From Uliginosibacterium gangwonense (GTDB lineage Bacteria > Pseudomonadota > Gammaproteobacteria > Burkholderiales > Rhodocyclaceae): 43,785 nucleotides of DNA. Positions 1 through 7,547 of the stretch are shown here, in pieces. The stretch spans positions 1 to 43,785 of the forward strand of contig SBBQ01000059.1 of the NCBI GenBank assembly GCA_005239635.1. Reading direction: 5' to 3'. Under the pieces are notes generated by a model. It was not told the DNA's origin. It ran no database searches and worked only from the letters and a program-made list of their open reading frames with translations. Position numbers and translations under genes: made by a program. Numbering within the stretch: the stretch's first letter is position 1; the number at the start of each line of letters is the position of its first letter.

Positions 1-146
1 ACAAGAAGAAGGAAGGCAAGTGTGGCGAAGGTAAGTGTGGCGCCGACAAGAAGAAGGAAGGCAAGTGTGGCGAAGGTAAGTGTGGCGCCGACAAGAAGAA
101 GGAAGGCAAGTGTGGCGAAGGTAAGTGCGGCGCAAACAAGAAGTAA
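1..146 (+). CDS. C-terminal part of an EGKCG-repeat bufferin/HvfA-type RiPP precursor (5' end outside window)
   Basis: Reading from base 3 gives 47 codons ending at TAA 144-146. The peptide is a 15-residue unit (three Lys, then EGKCGEGKCG, then Ala-Asp) repeated three times, ending in Ala-Asn-Lys-Lys. Six EGKCG motifs and six Cys are visible. From family knowledge, EGKCG Cys residues in bufferin (BufA) and HvfA precursors are converted to thiooxazole-type groups by a DUF692 enzyme with a DUF2063 partner, and the product binds copper. Exactly those partners follow at 216 and 1112. The signal peptide and leader expected in this family lie upstream and cannot be checked, nor can the total motif number. 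The 69 bases between this stop and the next start hold a strong hairpin. Confidence 0.85.
   Translation, partial: KKKEGKCGEGKCGADKKKEGKCGEGKCGADKKKEGKCGEGKCGANKK
3..137 (+). repeat. Three tandem 45-bp coding repeats in the precursor gene
   Basis: Units are 3-47, 48-92 and 93-137. Units 1 and 2 are identical; unit 3 differs only near its end (TGC for TGT, and GCAAAC for GCCGAC). Each encodes two EGKCG motifs. Near-identity at DNA level, including third positions, points to recent expansion by slippage or unequal recombination, so copy number may vary between strains. The array continues to the window edge and may extend beyond it. Confidence 0.9.
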
Positions 147-163
147 TTTGCCAATCGCATCGA

Positions 164-189
164 GCCTATTGGCAAAATTGCCAATAGGC
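164..189. terminator. Perfect inverted repeat built from two ATTGGCAA octamers; candidate attenuator or terminator
   Basis: The arms are GCCTATTGGCAA (164-175) and TTGCCAATAGGC (178-189) around a 2-nt centre, a 12-bp perfect stem. A third octamer copy in the TTGCCAAT orientation lies at 148-155, two bases after the precursor stop. No T-run follows on the plus strand, so it is not a classical intrinsic terminator. It lies between the precursor gene and its modifying enzymes and could reduce readthrough or stabilise the precursor mRNA; that role is inferred. Paired uptake sequences are known to sit in such hairpins in Neisseria. Confidence 0.6.
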
Positions 190-215
190 ATCAACGCCTC
201 AACGGGAACCGTATC

Positions 216-1112
216 GTGACTCTCCTCTCCTCTCCTGATCTGGATTCGCGCATGAAAGCTGGCCTCGGCTTTCGGCGAGAGCTGCTGCATGACATGCGCC
301 AGGGCATGCCAAATTCAGTTAGCTTTCTCGAACTCGCGCCAGAAAACTGGATCAGGATGGGCGGTCGCTCGGCGAAGGACCTGCGCGCCTTCACCGAACG
401 GTTTCCATTTGTTGCACACGGTCTGTCGCTTTCGATCGGCAGCCCTGCACCTTTAAATGAAGCTTTAGTGCATGACGTGCGCGACTTCATGCGTGAGCAT
501 GGCATTACGCTTTACACAGAGCACCTGTCATGGTGTTCAGATGATGGGCAGCTCTACGACCTGCTGCCGATACCTTTTACCTCCGACGCTGTGCGCTGGG
601 TTGCCGAACGCATTCGTCGCGTGCAAGACATTATTGGCTGCCGCATGGCGATTGAAAATGCGTCGTACTACGTCGCACCACCCGACGCGGAAATGGATGA
701 AATTGGCTTCATTCGCGCTGTTGTTGAAGAGGCCGATTGTTTACTTCATCTCGATGTAAACAACGTCTACGTGAACAGCATCAATCATCAATACGATGCA
801 GCGACGTTCATTCGCAGCATGCCCGTCGAGCGCATTGCCTACATGCATGTAGCGGGGCATTACGTTGAAGCAGAAGATCTGATTGTGGATACGCACGGCG
901 CAGATGTCATTGACCCCGTGTTTCAGCTATTAGATGTAGCTTACCAACATTGTGGTCCCGTCCCGACACTGCTCGAACGCGACTTTAATTTCCCTCCGCT
1001 CGCACAACTCGGTGACGAGGTTGCACGCATCGCGCAGATACAAGCTCGCCATGCTCATCGCCCGACTGCACTTGCTAATAGCACATTGGCAAAGCAGAAG
1101 GAGCTAGCGTAA
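216..1112 (+). CDS. MNIO-family (DUF692) iron oxidase modifying the RiPP precursor (BufB/HvfB type)
   Basis: This 298-residue protein is a multinuclear non-heme iron oxidase of the DUF692 family (MbnB relatives), a TIM-barrel enzyme that oxidises peptide Cys with O2. Candidate metal ligands sit in family-typical motifs: His69 in AHGLSLSIG, His103 in TEHLSW, Glu147 in AIENAS, Asp180 in HLDVNNVYVN, His211 and His215 in MHVAGH, and Asp226/His228 in VDTHGAD. The start is GTG at 216; an in-frame ATG at 252, just before the conserved GLGFRREL, is an alternative. The stop overlaps the next start by one base (TAATG), implying translational coupling. The likely substrate is the EGKCG protein just upstream. 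Membership is clear; the exact product is inferred from the substrate motif. Confidence 0.93.
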   Translation: MTLLSSPDLDSRMKAGLGFRRELLHDMRQGMPNSVSFLELAPENWIRMGGRSAKDLRAFTERFPFVAHGLSLSIGSPAPLNEALVHDVRDFMREHGITLYTEHLSWCSDDGQLYDLLPIPFTSDAVRWVAERIRRVQDIIGCRMAIENASYYVAPPDAEMDEIGFIRAVVEEADCLLHLDVNNVYVNSINHQYDAATFIRSMPVERIAYMHVAGHYVEAEDLIVDTHGADVIDPVFQLLDVAYQHCGPVPTLLERDFNFPPLAQLGDEVARIAQIQARHAHRPTALANSTLAKQKELA

Positions 1113-1888
1113 TGTCTTCAGCTCCACCCGCAACGCCATATCAGCAATTTCAAATGGCGTTCGCGCGCCATATTCGAAACCCAAAACTCAATGCACGGCC
1201 TACCAATGTACCGGCGCGACGCATGCATATTTATAACGAGCTGCTGTACAGCAACCTCGAAGGTTTTTTACTCGCCTGTTTTCCCATCTGCCGCAAGATA
1301 CTTGGGCAGCGTCGCTGGGCAAAACTGGTACGTCGTTTCTTTACAGAGCATCGTTGCCAAACCCCCTATTTCCGCGAGATTCCGCAAGAATTTGTGGCTT
1401 GGCTTATGACGCAACAGCCGGAAGAGGCTATACAACCAGAATGGTTGATTCCACTGGCGCACTATGAATGGGTTGAACTCGCCGTAGATGTTATGGCGAC
1501 CGAAGCGCCCACGCAGATGATTGCCGATGAGCGTGTGCCACACAGCCTACTCAGCCATCACCCCGTACTTGCGCCTGCGCACATGTTGGTTGGCTATGAC
1601 TGGCCGGTACACTTGGCTGCGCCGCGCAAAAAGTTGCAGCCACAACGCACGCAATTCATGGTGTACCGCACGCCCGATGACAGCGTGCGTTTTGTTGAGC
1701 TGAATGCTGTCAGCGCGCGCCTTTTAGCGCTCTTGCAAGATGCATCGCTCACCGGACAAACCGCTCTCCTTCAAATTGCGCACGAATTGCAGCACCCTGA
1801 GCCAGAGCGCATCATTGAACACGGCCACAGCTTGCTTCACGATTTTTATCAACAACACATCCTCATCGGCTGCTACGCACCAGCCTGA
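1112..1888 (+). CDS. DUF2063 family protein, MNIO partner (BufC/HvfC type)
   Basis: A 258-residue soluble protein with the DUF2063 pattern: an N-terminal helical half ([16 protein letters not shown], then [16 protein letters not shown] and [10 protein letters not shown]) and a C-terminal half with the [14 protein letters not shown] segment. In methanobactin, bufferin and HvfA systems the DUF2063 or MbnC-like protein binds the precursor leader and presents it to the MNIO enzyme. Its ATG overlaps the stop of the MNIO gene by one base, supporting a 1:1 complex. No membrane segment or signal peptide is visible, so it should act in the cytoplasm before export. Confidence 0.9.
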   Translation: MSSAPPATPYQQFQMAFARHIRNPKLNARPTNVPARRMHIYNELLYSNLEGFLLACFPICRKILGQRRWAKLVRRFFTEHRCQTPYFREIPQEFVAWLMTQQPEEAIQPEWLIPLAHYEWVELAVDVMATEAPTQMIADERVPHSLLSHHPVLAPAHMLVGYDWPVHLAAPRKKLQPQRTQFMVYRTPDDSVRFVELNAVSARLLALLQDASLTGQTALLQIAHELQHPEPERIIEHGHSLLHDFYQQHILIGCYAPA

Positions 1889-1908
1889 TCTCAATTTCGG
1901 AGTTTGAA

Positions 1909-2442
1909 ATGGCACGCACGAATGCCGGCAACGCTGTTGCCAATCCCCTGTTACGTCTCGTCGACTGGCTGTTGCTACAGCTCGATAGTCTCGGTGAATG
2001 GTTTGCCTTATTAGGCTTGCGCCTTGCTCTAGCATGGGACTTTTTTGAAGCCGGCCGCGAGAAATTTTTAGGCGAAAACTGGTTCGCCGACATACAAGAC
2101 CGCTTCCCCTACCCATTCAACATCATCCCAACAGACATCAGCTGGGGCATGGCAACGTGGTTCGAGTTGATTGGCGCATGTGCTCTGTTGTTGGGCCTTG
2201 GCACACGCTTTACCGCGATTTCATTAATGGTGCTCACCGTGGTTGCGACAGCCGCAGTGCACTGGCCAACGGAATGGCATACGCTATCTGAACTCGCAAT
2301 GGGCTATGCCATTACGGATGACGGCCATGGCAACTTCAAGCTGCCACTCATTTATCTAACGATGTTCCTGCCGCTGCTGCTGTGGGGCCCAGGAAAGCTG
2401 AGTGTGGATGCTTGGATTCGCCGCAAAGTGTTGGGCCGCTAA
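1909..2442 (+). CDS. DoxX family membrane protein of the RiPP operon
   Basis: This 177-residue protein has about four hydrophobic segments and the DoxX-like pattern ([16 protein letters not shown] near residues 40-55, then [16 protein letters not shown]). It starts 20 bases after the DUF2063 stop with CGGAG upstream of the ATG. DoxX members close many bufferin and gig-type copper or gold-response operons. Their role there is not settled; a part in membrane redox or quinone coupling is only a suggestion. It is the last gene of the operon and converges with nudB. Confidence 0.85.
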   Translation: MARTNAGNAVANPLLRLVDWLLLQLDSLGEWFALLGLRLALAWDFFEAGREKFLGENWFADIQDRFPYPFNIIPTDISWGMATWFELIGACALLLGLGTRFTAISLMVLTVVATAAVHWPTEWHTLSELAMGYAITDDGHGNFKLPLIYLTMFLPLLLWGPGKLSVDAWIRRKVLGR

Positions 2443-2453
2443 TCAACGCCCTA

Positions 2454-2507
2454 CCTATTACGCAAGAAGAACCTAATAGGATTGGCAAAGCGCAGCTTGG
2501 CTGCGCT
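2454..2507. terminator. Hairpins between the convergent DoxX and nudB genes
   Basis: CCTATTA (2454-2460) pairs with TAATAGG (2474-2480), and AGCGCAG (2489-2495) pairs with CTGCGCT (2501-2507) across a 5-nt loop. An ATTGGCAA octamer at 2481-2488 lies between them. Neither stem is followed by a convincing T-run, so termination is plausible from position only. Confidence 0.35.
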
Positions 2508-2928
2508 GTTGCAGCAAATAAATGGCGTCGCGGTTGCTCCACGAGAACACGCGTTCAGCCGCCTCACGCCAAGGCAACCACTGCTGTGCCACATGCTCAT
2601 CTGAGAGCATGACCATTGTGTCGCGCGGAACACAACAACTAAACATGTACTCAACGTTGTGGGTTACGCCTGCGGCATAGCGGTGGCGCCACTGCAAAAA
2701 AATTTCATAGCGATTGGCTTGTTGCCAATCAACTATGCAACTTGGCGAAACTTGCAAAGCCGTTTCTTCGTGCAATTCGCGCAGCGCTGCTTGATGCGGC
2801 GTTTCGCCGAGTTCGATGCTACCCGTGACCGATTGCCAAAAGCCGGGGCTTCTTGCGCGTTCGAGCAATAACACATCGCGTTCAGGGCTGTGCAATAGCA
2901 CCAGCACCGACTGCGGACGCTTCATCAT
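2473..2928 (-). CDS. nudB: Dihydroneopterin triphosphate diphosphatase (Nudix hydrolase)
   Basis: A 151-residue Nudix hydrolase. The Nudix box is intact: GSIELGE, then seven residues to RELHEET, near residues 36-58. The start MKRPQSVLVLLHSP, the WQSVTGSIELGE context and the C-terminal WLPWREAAERVFSWSNRDAI pattern match NudB, which removes pyrophosphate from dihydroneopterin triphosphate in folate synthesis. The ATG overlaps the stop of the barstar-like gene (ATGA), so it is probably translated by coupling as the last gene of the aspS transcript. Its last codons contain an octamer copy. Confidence 0.88.
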   Translation of the reverse strand: MMKRPQSVLVLLHSPERDVLLLERARSPGFWQSVTGSIELGETPHQAALRELHEETALQVSPSCIVDWQQANRYEIFLQWRHRYAAGVTHNVEYMFSCCVPRDTMVMLSDEHVAQQWLPWREAAERVFSWSNRDAIYLLQQRSQAALCQSY

Positions 2929-3368
2929 GCGGGGGAATAGTTGGTTGCAGGCAAGTTGCGCGCAGCTTCAGATGGCTCAACTAAGGCCCAGAATGGGGTG
3001 CCTTCTTCGCGCCAATATTCGGCGCAGTCAGCAAAAATTTCGAGCGCGGTTTCGTACTCTGCGGCAGCAGCAACTTGAGCAGAGCCATGCAGGCACACCA
3101 CATAGCCTTCGGCGACTTTCCACGAAAGATCAGACAAACAATCTGCCAGCGCATCCCAGTTGTGACCAAACCAATCCGGAAAACCAAAAGCACGCGCAAG
3201 CTCAGCCAGCAAATCATTGCGATTGGCAACGCGCGACAAATCAGCCTCAATCACTGCCAATCGTGCAGTTTTGGCTGAAGTCGCCATGGCATTCATCTGC
3301 TCTGGCAACATCATCACCACGCCAGCGTGTTCTGCGCGATCTAGCGCAATAGTCTGCAGCGTCTTCAT
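2925..3368 (-). CDS. Barstar family ribonuclease inhibitor
   Basis: This 147-residue protein has the barstar core FGFPDWFGHNWDALADCLSD (about residues 60-80), including the Asp pair barstar uses to plug the RNase active site, then the LSWKVAEGYVV strand. It has no signal peptide and should stay in the cytoplasm. It overlaps the upstream RNase gene by 4 bases and nudB by 4 bases (ATGA at both joints), so inhibitor and RNase are coupled. The N-terminal 45 residues are longer than classical barstar, as in many proteobacterial members. Partnership with the adjacent RNase is inferred from adjacency and family. Confidence 0.9.
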   Translation of the reverse strand: MKTLQTIALDRAEHAGVVMMLPEQMNAMATSAKTARLAVIEADLSRVANRNDLLAELARAFGFPDWFGHNWDALADCLSDLSWKVAEGYVVCLHGSAQVAAAAEYETALEIFADCAEYWREEGTPFWALVEPSEAARNLPATNYSPA

Positions 3369-3766
3369 TCGCGTATTAGCAGAAAACGTTTGTAGTGATC
3401 GGGCGTGTAGTAATACTCGCCTGATGTGCGCACATCACCCGTACTGCCTTGCCCCGCAATAATGCGGCGTGCGCCACGGTCTTGAGCGCCTGGGGTGGGC
3501 ACCGTGTACTCTCGGTAGTAGCCCCTCGATTTAATGGGCAATCGACGCTCTCGATTCTGGAATACGATGCCATCACGACGATAGGGAAACGGGCCGCCGC
3601 GTTGAATACGTCGCAAAGTCTGCAAGGCCTCGGGCGGCAGCTCTGCCAGTTTAATTTCTTCAAGATCTGCATTGCGCTGAAAAGCGTGTGCTTGGGGCAC
3701 ACACAACAACAGTGTGCAAGCCAATACCAACCATAGGCGCCGCAAGATCAAGAAGAATGTTGGCAT
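3365..3766 (-). CDS. Secreted barnase-like (N1/T1 superfamily) ribonuclease
   Basis: A 133-residue protein with an N-terminal signal peptide (hydrophobic stretch to about residue 28, cleavage likely after AHA). The mature part has the microbial RNase pattern: GGPFPYRRDGIVFQNRE, then the candidate catalytic Glu in YYREYTVP, basic residues in GARRIIAG, and His in YTPDHYKRF near the end, matching barnase Glu73, Arg83/87 and His102. It should cut RNA outside the cytoplasm. Only 2 bases separate its ATG from the aspS stop, so it probably sits on the aspS transcript. Physiological role (nutrient RNase or antagonism) is not shown by the sequence. Confidence 0.88.
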   Translation of the reverse strand: MPTFFLILRRLWLVLACTLLLCVPQAHAFQRNADLEEIKLAELPPEALQTLRRIQRGGPFPYRRDGIVFQNRERRLPIKSRGYYREYTVPTPGAQDRGARRIIAGQGSTGDVRTSGEYYYTPDHYKRFLLIRE

Positions 3767-3768
3767 TA

Positions 3769-5559
3769 TTAAGCCTGAGTTTCAGCTTTAACAGGATTGC
3801 GCAGCTTAATATGCAATTCACGCAACTGCTTTTCATCTACCAAGCTCGGCGCATTGGTCAGCAGACATTGCGCACGCTGGGTTTTCGGGAAGGCAATCAC
3901 ATCGCGAATAGATTCTGCACCGGTCATCATGGTGACGATACGGTCCAAGCCAAAGGCCAAGCCACCGTGCGGCGGCGCGCCGTACTTGAGCGCATCTAAC
4001 AGGAAGCCAAACTTGAGTTGCTGTTCTTCAGCGCCAATACCCAGCGCATCAAACACCTTCGCTTGCACTTCTGCACGGTGAATACGCACAGAACCACCAC
4101 CGATTTCCCAGCCGTTCAATGCGAGATCATAGGCTTTTGCCAAACACTTGCCTGGATCTGTCTTGAGCAACTCCAGATGCTCATCTTTCGGGCAGGTGAA
4201 GGGGTGGTGACACGCATTCCAGCGATTCTCGTCTTCGTCGTACTCGAACATTGGGAAGTCCACAACCCACAACGGACGCCACGTTTCGCCGGTCAAATAG
4301 CCTTTCTCGTGACCGACCTTAAGGCGCAAGGCACCCAGGGCATCATTCACCACTTTGGTCTTGTCCGCGCCAAAGAAAATCAAATCGCCAGACTGAGCGC
4401 CCGTGCGCTCCATAATCGTTTTGAGCGCTTGCTCGTGAATGTTCTTCACGATGGGCGATTGCAGACCTTCTTCGTTCAACTTGCTCGCGTCATTGACCTT
4501 GATGTAGGCCAGACCTTTGGCGCCGTAAATCTTCACGAACTCGGTATAGCCGTCGATTTCGCCACGCGACAAACTGGCGCCGCCCGGTACGCGAATCGCA
4601 GCGACACGACCACCCGTCGTTGCAGGGCCGCTAAACACCTTGAACGCAACATCGGTCACTGCATCAGTAACGTCGGTCAGTTCTAATGTCACGCGCAGAT
4701 CCGGTTTGTCGGAACCAAAGCGTGCCATCGCCTCTGCGTACGGCATTCGTGGGAACGGATTGGGCAGCTCAACTGACAACGCTTCTTTAAACACGTAGCG
4801 AATCATGTCTTCCATGATCGCGGTGATTTCGTGTTCATTCAGGAAGCTGGTCTCGATATCCACCTGCGTGAATTCTGGCTGACGATCAGCACGCAGGTCT
4901 TCGTCGCGGAAACATTTGGTGATTTGGTAATAGCGGTCGTAGCCTGCCACCATCAGCAATTGTTTGAATAACTGCGGACTTTGCGGCAAAGCGAAGAACT
5001 GACCATCATGCACACGGCTGGGCACGAGATAGTCACGCGCACCTTCTGGCGTGCTTTTGGTAAGCATCGGCGTTTCAACATCGATAAAACCCTGTCCGTC
5101 CAGAAAGCGGCGAAACGCCATGGCCGTCTTGTAACGCAGCATCATGTTTTTCTGCATCGCGGGGCGACGCAGATCAATCACGCGATGCGTGAGGCGCACG
5201 TTCTCAGACAGATTCTCATCATCCAGCGGGAATGGCGGAGTCACACTTGCATTGAGCACTTCAATTTCGTGACACAACACTTCAATTTCGCCTGAACGCA
5301 TATTGGCGTTTTCAGTGCCTGCTGGGCGGCGGCGCACTTTGCCCGAAATCTGCAAACAGAATTCGTTACGAACCCCTTCTGCCACTTTAAACATATCTGG
5401 GCGATCCGGATCGCACACGATCTGCACCACACCTTCACGATCACGCAGGTCAATAAAGATCACACCGCCATGGTCGCGGCGGCGATGTGCCCAGCCGAAC
5501 AGCGTTACGGTTTGATCAAGATATGCGGTATCAACAAGGCCGCAGTAAGTGGTACGCAT
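3769..5559 (-). CDS. aspS: Aspartyl-tRNA synthetase
   Basis: A 596-residue bacterial-type AspRS. It has an N-terminal OB-fold anticodon domain ([21 protein letters not shown]), class II motif 2 ([19 protein letters not shown]), an inserted GAD domain in the middle and motif 3 ([11 protein letters not shown]) near the C-terminus. It charges tRNA-Asp. Many betaproteobacteria have a non-discriminating enzyme that also charges tRNA-Asn; that cannot be decided here without looking for asnS and gatCAB. DUF502 lies upstream and the RNase gene follows after 2 bases. It carries no octamer copy over its whole 1.8 kb. Confidence 0.98.
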   Translation of the reverse strand: MRTTYCGLVDTAYLDQTVTLFGWAHRRRDHGGVIFIDLRDREGVVQIVCDPDRPDMFKVAEGVRNEFCLQISGKVRRRPAGTENANMRSGEIEVLCHEIEVLNASVTPPFPLDDENLSENVRLTHRVIDLRRPAMQKNMMLRYKTAMAFRRFLDGQGFIDVETPMLTKSTPEGARDYLVPSRVHDGQFFALPQSPQLFKQLLMVAGYDRYYQITKCFRDEDLRADRQPEFTQVDIETSFLNEHEITAIMEDMIRYVFKEALSVELPNPFPRMPYAEAMARFGSDKPDLRVTLELTDVTDAVTDVAFKVFSGPATTGGRVAAIRVPGGASLSRGEIDGYTEFVKIYGAKGLAYIKVNDASKLNEEGLQSPIVKNIHEQALKTIMERTGAQSGDLIFFGADKTKVVNDALGALRLKVGHEKGYLTGETWRPLWVVDFPMFEYDEDENRWNACHHPFTCPKDEHLELLKTDPGKCLAKAYDLALNGWEIGGGSVRIHRAEVQAKVFDALGIGAEEQQLKFGFLLDALKYGAPPHGGLAFGLDRIVTMMTGAESIRDVIAFPKTQRAQCLLTNAPSLVDEKQLRELHIKLRNPVKAETQA

Positions 5560-5606
5560 CGTCAGAATCCGTGAAATTAATTATGAATTGTTTATCGTGT
5601 ATTGAT

Positions 5607-6272
5607 TTATTTTGAGCCCGGCGTCATATCAGGCGAAATCGTATTTGGGCGCTTATTTGGGGGCGGCACAACGCCCATCGAAATAATGTATTTGAGCGCT
5701 TCATCCACCGTCATATCGAGCTCAACCACATCTTGCTTAGGCACCATTAAGAAAAAACCGGAGGTCGGATTCGGTGTGGTCGGCACATAAACACTGACAT
5801 GATCAGGCAAGTGATTGGCGGTATCGCCACCGGGCTGCCCCGTTAGGAAAGCCACCGTCCACATGCCACGGCGAGGATATTCAACCAAGACTGCTTTACG
5901 GAAAGCCTCACCACTGCTCGAAAACAGCGTGTCAGAAACCTGCTTTACGCTGTAATAAATCGACTTCACAACGGGGATCCGCGAGAGCAAACCTTCCCAG
6001 AACATCAGCAGGCGCTGGCCTAAAAAATTATGCCCAACCAGGCCAGTGCACAGCACCACCAAGAAGGTCAGAATCACGCCGAGGCCCGGCACATTGAAAC
6101 CAAACAAGTTAACCGGCTGCAATGCCGACGGCAAGAGCAGTAGAGTTTTGTCTAAGGTACCAACGATCCAAGACAACACCCAGACTGTAATAGCCAAGGG
6201 GATCAGGATTAACAAGCCGGTGATGAGGTATCGTTTCAAGGCAATCTCGGTTGTGTGCTGCAGGCGCTTCAT
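5607..6272 (-). CDS. DUF502 family inner-membrane protein
   Basis: A 221-residue protein with two membrane segments: LITGLLILIPLAITVWVLSW (about 16-35) and VILTFLVVLCTGLVGHNFLG (about 66-85). These are followed by a soluble domain with the DUF502 pattern SRIPVVKSIYYSVKQVSDTL and the SVYVPTTPNPTSGFFLMVP segment. Biochemical function is unknown. The order fmdB–DUF502–aspS is common in betaproteobacteria. The C-terminal tail is Pro-rich. Confidence 0.9.
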   Translation of the reverse strand: MKRLQHTTEIALKRYLITGLLILIPLAITVWVLSWIVGTLDKTLLLLPSALQPVNLFGFNVPGLGVILTFLVVLCTGLVGHNFLGQRLLMFWEGLLSRIPVVKSIYYSVKQVSDTLFSSSGEAFRKAVLVEYPRRGMWTVAFLTGQPGGDTANHLPDHVSVYVPTTPNPTSGFFLMVPKQDVVELDMTVDEALKYIISMGVVPPPNKRPNTISPDMTPGSK

Positions 6273-6314
6273 ATCATGGCCTCGCGGCCATGATGGGCTC
6301 GCGAAATTGCAAAA

Positions 6315-6560
6315 TTATTGACAAGCGGGGCAAGCGCCGGTGCCGCATGCCGCGGACGGCGGATCTTTCTTTTGATTCCCGCCTTTAAAGTCCGTGGCAT
6401 ACCAACCGGTACCTTTTAGCTGAAACCCAGCTGCTGACAGCAATTTGCCATAGCTTTCTTTGCCGCAAGACGGACAAGTAGTGAGCGGAGCATCACTCAC
6501 TTTTTGCAGATGTTCTTTTTGGAAGCCGCAATCAGTGCAGCGGTATTCATGAATCGGCAT
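6315..6560 (-). CDS. FmdB family zinc-ribbon protein
   Basis: A small 81-residue protein beginning MPIHEYRCTDCG, with a second Cys pair CPSCG near residues 34-37: the four-Cys zinc ribbon of the FmdB regulatory-protein family. The C-terminal tail has extra Cys (ACGTGACPACQ). Members are proposed regulators, but no target is known. GGGG lies 7 bases before the ATG. It is the first gene of the run leading to aspS. Confidence 0.9.
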   Translation of the reverse strand: MPIHEYRCTDCGFQKEHLQKVSDAPLTTCPSCGKESYGKLLSAAGFQLKGTGWYATDFKGGNQKKDPPSAACGTGACPACQ

Positions 6561-6591
6561 GGTCTAACCCCAGCATGCAGGAAAACGGGAA

Positions 6592-6619
6592 ATTATAGAC
6601 AAGATGTGGAATTTCCACA
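6592..6619 (-). promoter_or_regulatory. Candidate promoter and operator for the fmdB–aspS operon
   Basis: On the minus strand TATAAT (6597-6592) is a perfect -10 hexamer about 32 bases before the fmdB ATG. Upstream lies a near-perfect palindrome TGTGGAA-T-TTCCACA (6605-6619), covering the expected spacer and -35 area; no good -35 hexamer is visible. The palindrome could be an operator. It could instead help end the pilD transcript, but no T-run follows it in that direction. Confidence 0.35.
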
Positions 6620-6683
6620 CCTTTTTCAAGGGCGACAAAGAGCCACACCCCCTAAAACAAGGAGGAATGATGAGCAAGACTGC

Positions 6684-7544
6684 TTAGAGACGTTGTAGAT
6701 ATGCCTGTGTGAGCTGCTGACCCCACAACAGGGCGATAACGCCAGCACCTGCCAAATAAGGGCCAAAAGGTATTGGTTTGTCGCGGCCCATGCCTTTGAA
6801 TACGATTAAAAGCAGGCCAACACTCGCCCCCACGACCGAGGAAGCCAAAACTACGACTGGGAGCATTTGCCAACCCATCCAAGCGCCAAGCGCTGCCAAC
6901 AACTTGAAGTCGCCGTAGCCCATGCCCTCTTTTCCAGTCGCCAACTTAAACAGCCAAAAGATGCCCCACAATACGAGATAGCCCGCCATTGCGCCGATCA
7001 CCGCATCATTCAATGGGGCAAACACGCCAAACAAATTGAATAGCAAACCCAACCAGAGCAACGGTAGCGTAATCACATCCGGCAAAAGATAGGTGTCTAA
7101 ATCAATTCCGGCCAGTGCGATCAAGCCCCAAAGCAAGAGCAGCGCACCCAACGCTTGCCAACCGTAACCAAAGTGCCACACACACAGCACAGACAAGAGT
7201 GCCGTTGCCAATTCGACAATGGGATATCGACAAGAAATTGGCTGAGCACAAGCATGACACTTGCCACGCAACAACAGCCATGACAACAGTGGGATGTTGT
7301 CGCGCACTCGCAGCTGTGTTTTACAGTGCGGGCATCTTGAGCGAGGCTTTGACAGTGTTATCGGCGGTTCATTTGACTGCGCCTGTCCGAGAAACTCTGA
7401 AGCCTCCTGCCGCCACTCTTGTTCTAATTTGAGCGGGAGTCGATGAATGACGACATTCAAAAAACTCCCAACCGCCAATCCAACAATAAAAGTCAGCGGC
7501 AGCAATAACTCGGGCTGCGCCCACACAGCGGACAAAGACGACAT
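6684..7544 (-). CDS. pilD: Type IV prepilin peptidase / N-methyltransferase
   Basis: A 286-residue multi-pass membrane protein that cleaves and N-methylates type IV pilins and pseudopilins. After the first membrane segment (GLAVGSFLNVVIHRLP) two CxxC pairs (CPHCKTQLRVRDNIPLLSWL and GKCHAC) form the cytoplasmic zinc domain. Both aspartyl-protease sites are present: Asp in LAGIDLDTYLLPD and the GMGYGDFKLL (GxGD) motif. It is last in pilB–pilC–pilD. The usual downstream neighbours coaE and yacG are absent here. Confidence 0.96.
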   Translation of the reverse strand: MSSLSAVWAQPELLLPLTFIVGLAVGSFLNVVIHRLPLKLEQEWRQEASEFLGQAQSNEPPITLSKPRSRCPHCKTQLRVRDNIPLLSWLLLRGKCHACAQPISCRYPIVELATALLSVLCVWHFGYGWQALGALLLLWGLIALAGIDLDTYLLPDVITLPLLWLGLLFNLFGVFAPLNDAVIGAMAGYLVLWGIFWLFKLATGKEGMGYGDFKLLAALGAWMGWQMLPVVVLASSVVGASVGLLLIVFKGMGRDKPIPFGPYLAGAGVIALLWGQQLTQAYLQRL

Positions 7545-7547
7545 GAT

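Noticed and set aside
3-137. Regular repeats at the window start as a CRISPR array
   Set aside because: The 45-bp units are directly adjacent with no unique spacers and are in-frame coding sequence for EGKCG motifs.
164-189. Octamer hairpin as a phage attachment site or IS end
   Set aside because: No integrase, transposase or target duplication is nearby, and the same octamer occurs across the whole window.
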